Part shown: positions 32,638 to 44,498 of the stretch, one piece after another
Position numbering within the stretch: the first letter of the stretch is position 1
Layout of the letters: each line of letters opens with the position of its first letter
DNA from: Seiridium cupressi
Taxonomy: Eukaryota; Ascomycota; Sordariomycetes; Amphisphaeriales; Sporocadaceae
Direction of reading: 5' to 3'
Assembly: GCA_036674765.1 (NCBI GenBank)
Contig: JARVKI010000043.1
Span: 1-64,000 of the forward strand
Length of the DNA: 64,000 nt
Made by a program: the position numbers and the translations under genes
Notes under the pieces: model-generated
What the model saw: only the letters and a program-made list of their open reading frames with translations
What the model was told of the DNA's origin: nothing
Database searches by the model: none

Positions 32638-32967
32638 TCAATCAGAAGTCCAGCAATCGGTGACCGGATCATATTCGACGCCGCATGAGTTTGGATACTC
32701 GCAGTATAGCTTGTCGTAACACACCCAGTGGCCAAACTTGCTGGCGCACTCGGGAGGGTTCGTCGGTGTGACAAACGGGACACAGGTCGTTGAGCTTGAT
32801 GTAGGCGATGGAGCTGTTGTTATCACCGCCGTCGTGTTCGAGGTCGAAGTAGCAGTTGAGGTGCCTGATCGACGAGGCAGTATGCGTACATCTAGTCGCT
32901 GGGTTTGTTTCGCGGAAACCATGAACGCAAGTAACGGCGACAGAACTTCTGTGGCTACCAGTATCAT
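32638..32967 (-). CDS. Small cysteine-rich secreted protein (hypothetical)
   Basis: Open frame of 109 residues with an ATG start. A hydrophobic N-terminus (VLSPLLAFMVSA) reads as a signal peptide, with cleavage probably near residue 19. A Ser/Thr-rich linker (about residues 34-60) suggests O-glycosylation. The C-terminal 48 residues hold six cysteines (CVPF, PEC, WVC, LYC, NSC, TDC) and could form three disulfides. This layout is common in fungal secreted proteins and candidate effectors, but I recognise no family. Expression and exact splicing are unproven. It is isolated, with more than 600 bp of non-coding DNA on each side. Confidence 0.55.
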   Translation of the reverse strand: MILVATEVLSPLLAFMVSAKQTQRLDVRILPRRSGTSTATSTSNTTAVITTAPSPTSSSTTCVPFVTPTNPPECASKFGHWVCYDKLYCEYPNSCGVEYDPVTDCWTSD

Positions 32968-33640
32968 TCAATTGATCTAGTAAACCCTGGCAGAATCCCG
33001 TGAACTACGCCAACAGCACAATAGGATAAGTCACGTAGATATAGAGCTCTAGAGCTCGGCTTACTACCTTGGCAAGATAATCCCCTAAGAATGGCATGAT
33101 GTGATCAACAATGGCTAACCTAGTAGTCATTTTCATCTAACAGAGTCACTGTTTAGTTTGGTCGGTCAAATGGCTTCCGATCTGGAAGCACGAATTCGGC
33201 TGAAAGGGTGGCTAACTAGACGTTCACACGCTACCCCCCGTTGGTTCGGTCACAAGCCAGAAAGCAACATCACGGCCATCAAAGAATATAATACGAACTT
33301 ACAACCCATGGACTTCGAGTTCCATAGAATACAGCGTTGACTTGATGGCACTCTTCTGGCGCCTAAACTTCCCAGTTGACCACGAGAGCGACGGCAACAG
33401 CAGGAGGTTTTGGTCGAGATGGGGGTCACGCGAAGTGCCATTCAGGTTCTCAGAAGCTCTGCCACGGGGGATCAATTAGTTTTATGAGAGGCTGGGATAC
33501 TGTTTAGTCCCTAGGTGGTTTTCACGAAGTCAATAGTTTAGTGCAACGAACTACCCCAGATCAAGCTTGTATTGACTATTTCGATCTGAGCACCGTCCTT
33601 CGAAAGCCTTCTGCTTGAAATCTAGAGAACGAAGACACTC
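32968..33640. other. Intergenic; no gene
   Basis: About 670 bp. It contains a perfect 14-bp palindrome, GAGCTCTAGAGCTC, at 33044-33057. No supported coding sequence. Confidence 0.5.
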
Positions 33641-34332
33641 TCAAAAGGGACGGTCTTCCAGGATTCGGCTCATCTTCCCGAGCACATCAAGGTGATAGGA
33701 CATCGTGTTCGCCCACACATCACGGACTTCCTTGCGTGGGAACTCCATATACTCGATATCGAGATCATCCGGGAGCTCGATATTGAAGGTCTTCATCTCC
33801 TCGACTTCTGATTTGAAGCGTCTGAGCCGGTTCTCTGCACCTCTAAGCCGATTCTCTGCATCTCTGAGCCGGTTCTCTGCATCTCTTCGCACTCGTGCAA
33901 GGTCGTCTCTCTCACGCGACATTCTGGTTTCCGCAGAATCCAGTCTCATCTTCATCTGTCTAAGCTGATCTCGGAGAGCACGGTTCTCGGTGGCGAGCTG
34001 GCTAGCATTGCTATCATGGAGAACACCATGGGCGGGAATGTGAAACTGGGCCGATGTTCCGGAAATGTTCTCGCCAATGCCGGGTCGCTGGTTTCCGTCA
34101 AAGGGCAGAGCAGCCCGGTTCATGGTGCTCGCCTCATCACCATCTAATTAACAGCAGCGATTAGTATGTCCCGCCTCATGATAAAGGTGTGTGACTTACC
34201 ATGATGCTTGACTCGGTTCGTGACTGAATCAGCCTGCTCAGATGATCGCTGGCGTCGGGTGCCAGTAGGAGCATGAGACTCAAGATCTCGACCGTGCTCG
34301 CCTGCGTTGGCAGCGTCTGTAGGTCGCTCCAT
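33641..34332 (-). CDS. Coiled-coil protein of unknown function
   Basis: Two exons (34332..34200 and 34143..33641; 56-bp intron, GTAAGT/TTAG) give 211 residues. The first 60 residues are polar and probably disordered. From about residue 95 the sequence is a long heptad-like coiled coil (ENRALRDQLRQMKMRLDSAE onwards). It includes three near-identical 7-residue units of the form DAENRLR, followed by an acidic segment (ELPDDLDIEYMEFP) and a C-terminal helix ending EDRPF. I recognise no family. The repeat is also evident in the DNA as 21-bp units. It might be a self-associating or scaffold protein; function unknown. Confidence 0.6.
33821..33883 (-). repeat. Three 21-bp coding repeats
   Basis: Three tandem 21-bp units (each close to TCTGAGCCGGTTCTCTGCATC on the + strand) encode the heptads ENRLRDA, ENRLRGA and similar in the coiled-coil gene. 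The 21-bp period equals exactly seven codons, so copy-number change keeps the coiled-coil register. Confidence 0.9.
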
Positions 34333-35023
34333 CACGAAATTCACTGGTGAAGTAACGTGAACTGTGTGACGTGTTTGACTCTATCCACAACGGATAGGAC
34401 AAGGTGTTGGGGACAAGGTATTGGGGACTGGTTTGGTGAAAATAAAGCTGGCAAAGTCAGAATCCACAAGAAACTGCTAGAGAACTCGCATTAAATAGGC
34501 ACTGAATTTTGTGTGACCCGTCCGAGACGATGATATTAGGGTTTGAAGACCCGTGTGCTCTTTCATTAGGGCTGAGGTCTAGATTATATCGTCGATAACT
34601 AGATTGTGTTGTGATGTCTAGAATATATCGTCGAGATCACCACACTGAACACGGGCTGAACAAAGGCGGGCATTATAAGGCCAGTCCCATCAGTAGCTAC
34701 CCAAGGTCCAAAGCGGGTCAAAAACAATCCTCAAATCTGCCATTAGAGTGATCAACTTATTAGGTGACTAATTGTTTTGTATCCAAAGCAGTCAATGGGA
34801 TGGATACTGCCGCAGGAACATGCTGAACATATCCGTGGCCAGTGGATACATCGACCGGTAGCTATCCTGGCTAATTGACCACGGGGCATGAACCTTATAG
34901 CATACATCGTCCTAAGCATAGCAAGTGTGATCTATACTTCATCCTGGATGTCCTGACAAAAGACAAACATCTATCTAACCTTTCTAAGTACATGGGAAGT
35001 TGTCAATAACCAGGAATTCCCCC
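34333..35023. other. Intergenic; no gene
   Basis: About 690 bp, including the coiled-coil gene promoter. Near 34575-34635 the sequence ATATCGTCGA recurs twice in a short imperfect repeat (CTAGATTATATCGTCGATAA and CTAGAATATATCGTCGAGAT). No coding support. Confidence 0.5.
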
Positions 35024-36030
35024 TCAACCACCAGCATCAAAATTGTATTTCTTTCGCGCTTGTTTCTCGATAAATGAAGGCCAGAGGTGATAGATGTGGT
35101 GTGCTATACTATAGGGGAACCAGGGTAACACGACGTTTCCTGTCTCCGCGCGATCTACTGCATTCATACATCTGTGGGCAACGTAGTCGATCTTCAAGCC
35201 ATGCTTGTTTGGGTCTGCTTCGCGCACAGGCCCGGCATCGACAGCGGAAGCACGGAAATTTCCTTCGATAGTAGCTGGCAAAATAAATGTAAATGCGATT
35301 TTGGGGTGCTCGATGGCGAGGGACTGAAACAGAAGCAGAGATGATGCTTTGGTGGCTGCGTATAGCGCCCTTGTAGGCGCAGGAATTATCGCGGCAACGG
35401 ATGACACCAAGAGGATTGACGGCGAGGATGACGTGCGTGTTAGCATGGGAATCTGAGAGACGTATCAGTGCCGAACAACTGCAGATGGCTTATAATACTC
35501 ACAAATGTCAACACTGATACCAGTGGACCATTGAAATTACCCTGAACAGCACGCCCAGCAATGTCGACAGCCTGTTGAATGCCCGTGCTTGTGGCGTCCT
35601 CATTGGATTGCGTGTCAGTCAAAGCCATGATAGGCTGTAAAGCAGAGACACCAGCACATATCTGGATGGTATCCAATCCATGCCAATCCTTATCTTCTTC
35701 CAGTCTTGTTCTAAGGGTGACCATGTCCTCAGCCTTGGTGAAGTCCGCAACCTGCCAGATGCACTTGGGTCCGCATTCATTGGCTAGCGCTGAGATCTCT
35801 CCTGCGCGCCGGGCCACAACACACACCTTCGATCCTCGGGCCGCATATTGCTTCGCTAATGCACGGCCGACGCCGCTTGAGGCGCCGAGAATAAGCACAC
35901 GCTCATCTGCATGCTTGAGGTGCCTATCCCTTCTCCGCGAGCGGGCTGTCACCTTACGCCGGACGTAAAAAGCTGGTATGGCTAGCGCCAACGCTGTCAG
36001 CGCAGCGCGGATGACTGCGGAGGACTCCAT
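35024..36030 (-). CDS. Membrane-anchored short-chain dehydrogenase/reductase
   Basis: Two exons (36030..35503, 35452..35024; 50-bp intron, GTGAGT/CAG) give 318 residues. An N-terminal hydrophobic segment (AALTALALAIPAFYV, about residues 9-23) precedes an Arg/Lys-rich stretch, as in ER-anchored SDRs of the DHRS7 or 3-ketodihydrosphingosine-reductase type. The Rossmann motif is LILGASSGVGRALAKQYA, the structural motif is ICAG, the catalytic Ser lies in LLVSSVAA, and the catalytic pair is YAATK. It is probably NADP-dependent, with unknown substrate. The C-terminus (LPWFPYSIAHHIYHLWPSF) is hydrophobic. In-frame sequence upstream lacks an ATG, so 36030 is the start. Confidence 0.88.
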
Positions 36031-39000
36031 CGAAGATATATTACAGCCTGACCGGGAGAGTCGTAAGTAACTCCAACTGGTCAACCGGACGATTGTTGGA
36101 TAGCTCAAGGAGTTCGTGCGTAATGTAGGTTGTTCACTTGCGAGAAATCGCCAGTGGTCACTACATGTACGCTAGGCACGCTAAACTATGATAGAAAGCC
36201 CCGTTATCGGCATACCATCACTAAGCAACGACGAGCAAAGTGCACGGCTTGAGTAGTACCAGATATAATGGCAGACCGTGTTTCCTTCGTATCTCTTGAC
36301 TCTGGTGAGCTAGTCTGACTTGAGTCCTCTCGATGCTGCTGGGTGCTTCCAACTATCCCAAATTAATTTGATTGCCACGATCGCAAACCAACAAGAGACA
36401 ATCAGGCCGCCTCCTATCCCCCTTTGCATGTGCCAATACTTCTCATCGGCCTCGAAAGACAGGACATTACACCACGACTAGTGATAGACAAAATTGAACC
36501 CTATTTCCCTTGACGTCGGCGCAAGGAAGCGGCGCTATGCCTCCCGGCTATATAGTCGGCTGACAGGCATAGCATGATTGCTGCGTGCGTAGAGCTGGCA
36601 AAAAGCCATCATTCCTCCAGCGCTAGGAAGAACCAAGGGAGGACTAGTTTAATAATATTCCTCCCGGCCCACATACTCGTTGTCACTCACCATGCGCCGT
36701 CTGAATGCTGGCGCCATTGCTGACCATTTTCATATCCCAGTGCTAACGATCAGTGGTTCCACAGACGTGAGGGTTAGATATCAGTCACCATTCCCCGTCC
36801 ACATTCTATAACGTTCTTCTGGAGGCCTAAATAATCAGAAATGCATGAAGGTCCCTGCCTAAAGTTCCTTTTACATTGATTCTAGCAGTCTGAGCAGTCT
36901 CATCGTTTGTTCAATGCCTTTCATTTCCATTACTGATCGCTGAATGTTCTACGCTCTGCAAACGAACCAAGAAATATGGACTAACATTATTCGAAACGCT
37001 ACATAAAGCCAATTTTATCATTTTTAAAATTAACTATTATATGAACGTACATGATAATAGTTTTATAATATATATCGTTTGTTATATTAGATTGCGTGGG
37101 TTATAATATAGCTGTCTAGGTTAGTATTTATGGTAATATAAGGTAGTTACCTCGCATTTCGGCCCTTCACTGCTTATAGGGCCTCGTTACGGATCTCCGA
37201 GTCCGGACAACCACTGTAGGCCGGCTGTGGCCGTGACACCCGCGGATCAGGATTAAGGGGTTACCTGCGTAAATCCTACCTGGCCCAATAGAAAGAAGTT
37301 GTCGAGCAGAGCAACATTCATCTCCGAAGCTTGTATAAAGTGCAATGGAGTAAATAGGTCTTCTTTTGATGGGTGGCTTGTCAGGCTGAAGCGCAGACGG
37401 AATAATCACAACTGGCCCCCTGTTAGACATGAGAGGCAGTGCTCATGCGAGTAGTTCCCGAGACTCATTGCAGGCCTGGGGCCTTTCGTCTCGACAAAAT
37501 TAAATCCTCCGATAACTATACGTAGTTGCATGGCACTAGCAGACCTTCCCCTGGCTTCCTTGAACGGGCTGCGCAGCGAATCCGCCTACATGTTCATGGA
37601 CGAGTCGTTCGGCAACGCTTCTGCCTCCCAAAACAGTGCCAACCGCCGTGTGCGATTTTACAGTCTTACTCGCTTGGTTGTTTATTTCATATATGCTTGA
37701 GAGGGTATTGTACAGCAATTGCGCTCCTTAAAATAGTGAATATAGACATCCCACTATTAGAGATATTGTATATGCACAGGAGCATCGTGACTCGATGATG
37801 CCTCGACTATCGACTGATCGTATTACAGTTAAGAATATTGAGGCTATGGTATGTATCTCATCTCTAGTGTGTCGCTTGGCTGCACCATAACTAAACCTTA
37901 CTGGCTAGAGCCGCCACGCCTTTTCATTAAAGTGGACTTGGCGCAGGCATTGTCTAGGCTGCCATCTTTCCAGCATGCAAGACCTCATGCTAAGTTGCAA
38001 TACAACAGTGCTTCAATACAAGGGTGCTCAGCCGCCCGGGGTTTTGGTCAAAGGACGCGCGCTCAGCCCTGTGGAGCTTCAATTCGAAGGATCCAAAGGT
38101 GCCCAGCACCGCCAAGGCATAGTCCTAAGCTGATATGGCTTTGAGCTCACATTTAATAAGAGAGTCGACACCTCTTCCTCACCGGCAAGTAAATCTTCGG
38201 TTTCTTGCCTAATTACATTCTTTAAATCGATCTATGGTCTTGGAGCCAACCTCGTAACAAGATAGTTCACATTCATCGCAATATTCCACCAGCTTCACAT
38301 ACCAATGTCGGTGCTGGTAATGGCAGTGGCAGGGGGATCGCTGATATCGCCATTTGGATCATGTCTAAGCTGTGTAATAGTAAGCGAGAGTAAATGCGCG
38401 GAAATGGTAAGCTTTTTCTCGTTAATAGCACTACTTATGTTATCCTTTTATTGAGCACCTTTGTAACGTCTGGACTAACGTATCAAAAGGACGTGCAATA
38501 GCCAAATCACTTGGGCGATATATGTATCGGATCGGGTGATTGGGTCTTCAACAAGCGCCTTGGCAATTCTCAAATCGCCCCTGCGTAATTGGCAACGGTG
38601 CGACGGTGTTGAGCGAGTATAGCTTGCACTTATGATCAACTTCGCAACTTGAATCAAGGGGGTTTTTAGAAAATGGCAGTCCTAGAGCAGCCAGTAAACA
38701 TTGAATTGGCATATCATGTTGTTTAGCCATTTAGTTTTCGAGGGTGACTACTATTATCATAGCTGGCAGAAGCTACTTCAAATTGATATATCATCTTATC
38801 CGCCCATGGAACAGACTGACAAGCCCTTAATTTCTCGATTGTTCAAGCTTTAGCCTTGCAGTCAAGCTCCACAGCTGTTCCTATGTGCCACTGTCCACAA
38901 TGCTTTTGTCTAAAGTATTCAAGGGCATAATTGCCTATACAGATGTCTCTGAATATGGCACATGTAACTAGCTGCTGGTACAACAAGAGCAGAGGTAAAC

Positions 39001-39577
39001 GTGCATAAGGGGTGAAGGATGAATTTACTAAGCTATCACTGAATTCTCGTAGCCATTACCACTCACCGTAATGGGGCAAGACATGAGTTAGTTTTCTCAC
39101 TCATCTTACAATCGTCGTCTAATCACCAGGAGAACATCTTCCTATCTCTTGAAAAAGCGTTCTGAGTTAGTTCCAGATACTCTAGAGAATCAGTATTGAT
39201 CCTATCAGCGTGCAGATATTATTCTTTTCAGGCCACACCTGACAAGAGTCTTATCGTCTTCCACAGCGAAGGCGAAGGAGCTTTATTATCTTCGGCCGGG
39301 ACACTGGGATATCCAAGCTATCGGGGTAGCTTTAGTCCTCTACACGCCGCATGATACTAAACATCCTTTACGCTTTTCGATCATGAATCTGTATATCAGG
39401 CCGGCTGCAGAGCCATCGCAGTATGCAAGCGGCGGGATGCATAACTGGAGAAAGCAAGCTGGCTCGAGGTCATCCCTGTCCAAAGACGCTATGTAAAGCC
39501 CAGACTGTCATTCTAGGGGTTAGACATTATGCAAGTGGAAGCCACAACAAAGACATAATACATTGTCGTCTACCATA
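36031..39577. other. Long gene-free stretch with AT-rich core
   Basis: About 3.5 kb without a recognisable gene. The core (37010-37145) is very AT-rich with TATA-type runs. Short open frames (37526-37798, 37851-38144) match nothing I know. Decayed transposon sequence affected by repeat-induced point mutation is possible, but no transposase or reverse-transcriptase motif was seen. Confidence 0.55.
37010..37145. repeat. AT-rich island
   Basis: A stretch of about 135 bp composed mostly of A and T, with repeats of TATAAT-like words (AATAGTTTTATAATATATAT and similar). The surrounding DNA is near balanced in base composition. Confidence 0.7.
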
Positions 39578-40297
39578 TCAGATCGCAAAGGCTACACTTT
39601 CAATCCACCCAAACGCCCTTACGGGGGATCCATCGCAGCCCCGCAGCTTCAGCGGAGCGAGAGAGACCATGATCCTCCCGTGTCCTCCAGCCCTCTTCTG
39701 CGCGTCCAGCAATGCCTTGAGATTTGTGAGATTCTCGGCGATGATCCCTCCAGACCCGAGGACAACATCATGCACCTGAAAACTCGCGGCGCCCTCCACG
39801 ACGGGGTCGGGGCTCATGGTGTCGACGCCGAGCACCGCGACTCCAAGCGCCATAAGCCGTTCGGCGACCCAGTGCTCGACGTGCGGGTGCTGGAAATACT
39901 TCTCGCTTTGGTCAGCGCCCCAGTACTTGTCCCAGCCCGTGCGAAACAGGACGGCCATGCCCTTCCGGACTTGCGACTCGTAGGGCATAATATCCAGGAG
40001 GCTTATCGACCCTCCAGCGACGGCTTTGTCTGATACATCAATGATGAGTGCAGGCAGGCGTGCTAGGCCCTCGAGCGGGAATGCATCAACGGTCTGCGCG
40101 CCCTCGATGCGGTGTGAGGGCGCGTCAATGTGCGTGCCGACGTGCGAAGAGAAGGTCAGCTCGCTAACAGCCCAGTCCGAATCCGAAACTGTGCAGGCTT
40201 GCCGGCAGTGGAAGGCGGGGTCACCGGGATAGACGGTGGCATTGGAATCTAGGGGGTGAGAAAGATCCACCAGCGAGGAGCTCATATACTGGGACAT
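39578..40297 (-). CDS. Cyclase-family metal-dependent hydrolase (kynurenine formamidase-like)
   Basis: Single exon of 239 residues from an ATG. It belongs to the 'cyclase' family (PF04199), which includes bacterial kynurenine formamidase and other metal-dependent amide or lactone hydrolases. VDLSHPLDSNATVYPGDP near the N-terminus and the metal-binding signature H52-x-G-T-H56-x-D58-x-P-x-H62 (SSHVGTHIDAPSH) are intact. GWDKYW, VLGVDTMSPDP and the C-terminal segment complete the domain. Length is typical. The substrate is unknown; fungal members are often found in catabolic or secondary-metabolic gene groups. Confidence 0.9.
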   Translation of the reverse strand: MSQYMSSSLVDLSHPLDSNATVYPGDPAFHCRQACTVSDSDWAVSELTFSSHVGTHIDAPSHRIEGAQTVDAFPLEGLARLPALIIDVSDKAVAGGSISLLDIMPYESQVRKGMAVLFRTGWDKYWGADQSEKYFQHPHVEHWVAERLMALGVAVLGVDTMSPDPVVEGAASFQVHDVVLGSGGIIAENLTNLKALLDAQKRAGGHGRIMVSLAPLKLRGCDGSPVRAFGWIESVAFAI

Positions 40298-40950
40298 GGC
40301 CTAAGTTATGTCTTGAAGTCCCAATTTCTGGGCGGATCTGCAGAATCCGACTGCGGGTTATGATTGCGGATTACGATGAGAGTCGTGAATTGGAGTTGTG
40401 AGATGAGCTTGTGGAGATGCGAATAGGAGTGTGATCCCCACGTGCCTATCATTACGGTGCTGTGCCTCAGTACATCTTCATTCAGCGTATCGGAAACACC
40501 ACGTAGGAGAATTGCGAGGGTGCGCTTACTGGGGCAGCCAAAATTGCCATCGCCGAAGTGATTGAACCATGGAGATTAATGGTAGCCTGGCTATAGGTGG
40601 ATTTGTGAACGATATCGAGGGACTCAGAGCCTATGTCTGAGTTTCGTGAAGTATCTCAGACCATACGAGCGCCAAGTAAATTCTTACAGCGGTTAACTGA
40701 GTGGGGATCCTTCACCTCAGCCCCGACCGATAATTCATTCACAGCCTCTGATTGATTGCCATTACCAACAATGAAACATTCGCTGGCGCAGTTATTCACG
40801 ATGTTCACTCTCAATGGTATAAGACAGAATATAGCCCGCATTCGAGATATCAAGAGAAAGTGACGTTCATATTGAGATAATTGCGCGACCCTCAACTCTA
40901 GCTTAACACTGTACAATGCATCAATGCCTTGTGATATCCGGTGGCCGACT
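40298..40950. other. Intergenic; promoter of the cyclase-family gene
   Basis: About 650 bp upstream of the cyclase-family gene and downstream of the tannase gene. No gene or clear element seen. Confidence 0.5.
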
Positions 40951-42666
40951 CTAATTCAGATAGAAGTCATACGCATCAAAGTCGTATGTCCAAGTATCAA
41001 GAGATGCCTGATCAAACTCGCAGGTCAAGGTTCCCTCGGCGTCCCATAGAGGTCTTAGGGGCCACTTGCAAAGAGTGTCAATAGTGCCAGCCGCGTTGGC
41101 CAAAGTATCCGGAGCGACGCCGTTTTCGACCCAGTTTATGACAGTCTGGAGCGTAGTCTGCGGCCATCCTCCGTTGGGCTCAAAGGTGTTGGAACCGCAG
41201 TGAGCTCCACCGGGAACCAAGAAGAGGCGGTAGAAGTCGTCAACAGCCTCGGTGCTCTCGTTGTAGCCCAGGTTTGGGTAGAGAGCAGTGCGAACTGAGT
41301 CATAGTAGCGCACCGATGATCCAGTAGGGATGGAGTTATCCTGTTCACCATGGATGTGCAGAATCTTGGTGCCAGCCGTGTCCAGACTCGTGAGGTTGGT
41401 ATAAGTGGTCTGCAGCACATTCAGGTACATATCCATGCCCTCAATCATATAGTCCTTAAGAGTGTCGTAGGTGTAGCCATCGAGAGAAGCAAGGGTGGAT
41501 GTATTTTGTAGGTTGAGGAATCTTGCAACCCATTCTCCACCAAATCCACTGATGCTTAGTCCCCAGCTGTCGGTGGTCTCATTATAAGCTGTGGCAGCAT
41601 CTGCGAATGTGGCACCTGGCTGGTAACTGAGGTAGACGAATTTACCCTCAGAATCGTGGAGGCCGGTGAGAATGGCACTTGCGATAGCAGCTCCCTCAGC
41701 GGTGACTGTACCGGACTGCGCAGGAGTAGCTGGCTGCCCGAACATGGTATTTCCTGCTGAAGCAGCACAGGTGTATGCTTCGCCAATAGTGCTGTTGACA
41801 TCGAAGCTAAGCTTGCAGAGATCCGAACGTGGTACTACACCATCAGTTATTCCATCCAGAGGGTCGCAAGCAGCAATGGTCAAGTTGGCGATCTTTTCCA
41901 GTTCACAAGTGGGAGGGTAGTAGTCCAGGGTCTGTTCAATGACATTACTGGTCAAGTGATTGACTTGCTGCTGACCGTAACGGAAGGCTGGAGCACCAAT
42001 TGCGTAGCCGTCGAACTGGTCAGCGTATCGTTGAGCCTGACTCCATCCTTCGCGGCCACCCTCGGAGCAACCTTGGTAGTAGGAGAACAGTTTAGTACAA
42101 GAGGTGACATTGTACAAATTCTTAGTGAACTGCTTTCCTAGGGTCGCGAGCTCGTGGTGCGCCTGGAAGCCAAACATGTTGGTGGCCTCCCAGTTGATTG
42201 AACCATTAGCCAAGAGGAAGGCAGCATCCCACTGAGTGTTGAAGGAACCGAAGCCGCCATCCGTGATACCTGATACAGCACCAACAATAATACCGCTCGG
42301 GATATAGGATGATCCAGAGTTGATGGCAAGACCGCCACCTCCTGTCGACACATAGCGATTCTGGAACTGGTCAGGCGCGGGAAGCCAGTAGGTAACATGA
42401 ACTAGATCACCTGCAATCGCATCGTGGGTATAGGCGAAAGTAACATTGCAGTAGTCGATGGTGGCTATGGGGTACTACTCAGACTCTACCTCGGAGCCAT
42501 AGGTCGCCGTCGTCGTAACAGATGTGTTGTCTATGGTGATGCCCGGGGAGAAGCCAGCAGCAGGGAGAGCAGCTGTGGCAAACTCCTCCGTGCAGATGTC
42601 ATCCAGAGTCAACGCCTGGGCGACAGCAGGCAATGCTGCGGCGGCGAGAATCCGGAAAGACGGCAT
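40951..42666 (-). pseudogene. Secreted tannase/feruloyl esterase with one in-frame stop
   Basis: The frame 42666..40951 would encode about 571 residues and is open throughout except for one TAG at 42477-42475 (codon 64). It starts with a signal peptide (MPSFRILAAAALPAVAQA). The downstream part is a full tannase-family domain (PF07519): VTYWLPAPDQFQNRY, STGGGGLAINSGSSYIPSG, the nucleophile motif GCSEGGREGW, the calcium-loop-like CDPLDGITDGVV, and the catalytic His in PGGAHCGSN. The stop lies between the signal peptide region and the YCNVTFAYTHD motif. Splicing out the stop would need a 25-base intron, which is implausibly short. Options are a recent nonsense mutation, a sequencing error, or readthrough. 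Family role: extracellular hydrolysis of gallate or hydroxycinnamate esters from plant tannins and cell walls. Confidence 0.88.
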
Positions 42667-44498
42667 ATTGCTAGCTGATGAGGTCGAGCTGAGGTTGAGG
42701 CGCGATCAAGCCAGGAGAAGCATGCAACATGCGTCGACCGGCCAGGTTTATATTCCACCACGGCACTCGATCCGCATAATGTTCACCTTTCACATCATCT
42801 TGCTTGCGCTTAATCCTTGGCGGTGACGCGCGACCAGTCCCGCCAATGGCGTCGCCAACCGCGGCGGACATTATTGTATTGCCGCTGCTAGAATTGAGGC
42901 CCGAGTTTAGTTCCCCGCCCAGATCCCCAATGTTTGTTCGATTCTGGTGCAGTGACCAGGGTATACCGTGGTCGCGGGAGACGGTAGTGGAGAGGGCGTC
43001 GATCATCCAAACCTTGTTTGTCCATATATCCTGATTCTAAACCAGATCAGAGGCAACCGCAGTGCACGTTCCTGCGGTTGATAATTGCAAGGACTACGCG
43101 CTTCCCGTTCTAGATGTAAACTGGATTCTTTACATACAAGATCTCTATACCGCATGCATGTACGTATTTTGATATAAACAACAGCGACGCCACTTTGCGG
43201 GGTGATCTCGACTATGCTCAATGGCAGAAAGTAAAGCCTTAGCGGAGCACCAACATCTCCAGTGTAACCTCGTGGCTGATCTAGGGAGCTGCCGTCAAGC
43301 CCGTTGAACTACCGACTCAGATATTTCATAGTATGTAGGCGCGACCACGGTTTGAGACGGGCCGCCACGCGGCTTCGCAAGCGTATTGCTGCAAGCAAGG
43401 ATCTACCTCGCATACTCGGACATGAATACACTCGACCGCTCGGAAGCCGAGCTAACAGATTTCAATGACGCTCAACGTTGAACCTGAAGGCTTGAGTCCA
43501 CCAAACGGTAGATTTGATGAGAGTGTTGCTATGTTTATGTGAGACATGGAACAGAGCCGCCCGGCCAAGGCTTTCTCGGCTCCAAGTCCTGATTCGAGTA
43601 TCATACCTTGATCGCCTGCACCTTGGCGACACCAATCCTTGAACCCTCCTCAAAATTATGTTGTTGACAAGCTTTGGTAAAATGTGGCTCGCTTACATAT
43701 GCCTGTGGATCACATTCACGTCAATTTCTTTAAGCTGCTGGTATCCTCATCTCCTGGATTCTCGGTCCTACTTTCTAGTCCGACTTGCGGTGATTCAGTT
43801 ATTTGAATTGTAATACGTCCCTCTATCGGGCATTCCTTTTCGATGATTAGAAAGCCGCGTCGACATCGCCGGCCGTGTTGCCCTGTTCTGCGACTCCTAC
43901 TCTGTAGGAGGGATGCACTGGAAGTCTCTGAAATTTAGATTCCGCTTGATTTCTGCTATACAACGATCTAACGAGGGAATCTTTTCCACGGCCTCGACTC
44001 GACGGCATCCTAGTTCCGCAGACGCGTCCATGGTGCCATGGTTGGCGAGGCTGCAGATGATTTTGAGTTGGCATGGTCAGCAAGAGATAGTCTGCTCGAA
44101 GGAACTTGGGGTTGAAGCGACCTCGTCGTGAATGCAGTTCTAGACGAGCTGGTAAAATAGAAGTACTATGTAGTGACCCCTCAATATATACCATCCTTTG
44201 CCAAGCGGCCGACTCGGCATGTCGTAACTCGACGGCCGATGACAAGATATCATGCCCAGCCGTTGATGCCGAGGTCGGATATTTGTATGTTCACTATGAC
44301 GACAAAACCGGCTACTTGGTTTTTCTTGGGAAGGCATAGATGATACTCAATGAAGCAGCCATCCTATACTTATTTTAGTTTTGGCGTTGTTGCACTTGCT
44401 GAATCTAGTACTGTAGCTCTACTAAGAGCCGGTGAAACTCGACGGCCAGGTACACTTTCAGCTATACCTGCACTCGTTAGATTAACTGGCAGACGTAG
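42667..44498. other. Intergenic; tannase promoter and empty sequence
   Basis: About 1.8 kb between the tannase start and the 3' end of the zinc alcohol dehydrogenase. It contains a TATA-like element near 42750. Other open frames (for example 43847-44245, 44106-44339) have no domain support. Confidence 0.55.
42747..42753 (-). promoter_or_regulatory. TATA-like box of the tannase gene
   Basis: ATATAAA on the minus strand, about 81 bp upstream of the tannase ATG, in a GC-balanced context. The position is plausible for a fungal core promoter. Confidence 0.4.

Noticed and set aside
42450..42480. A 25-base GT..AG segment that would remove the tannase stop
   Set aside because: Far below the minimum size of fungal spliceosomal introns; the downstream frame is already continuous without it.
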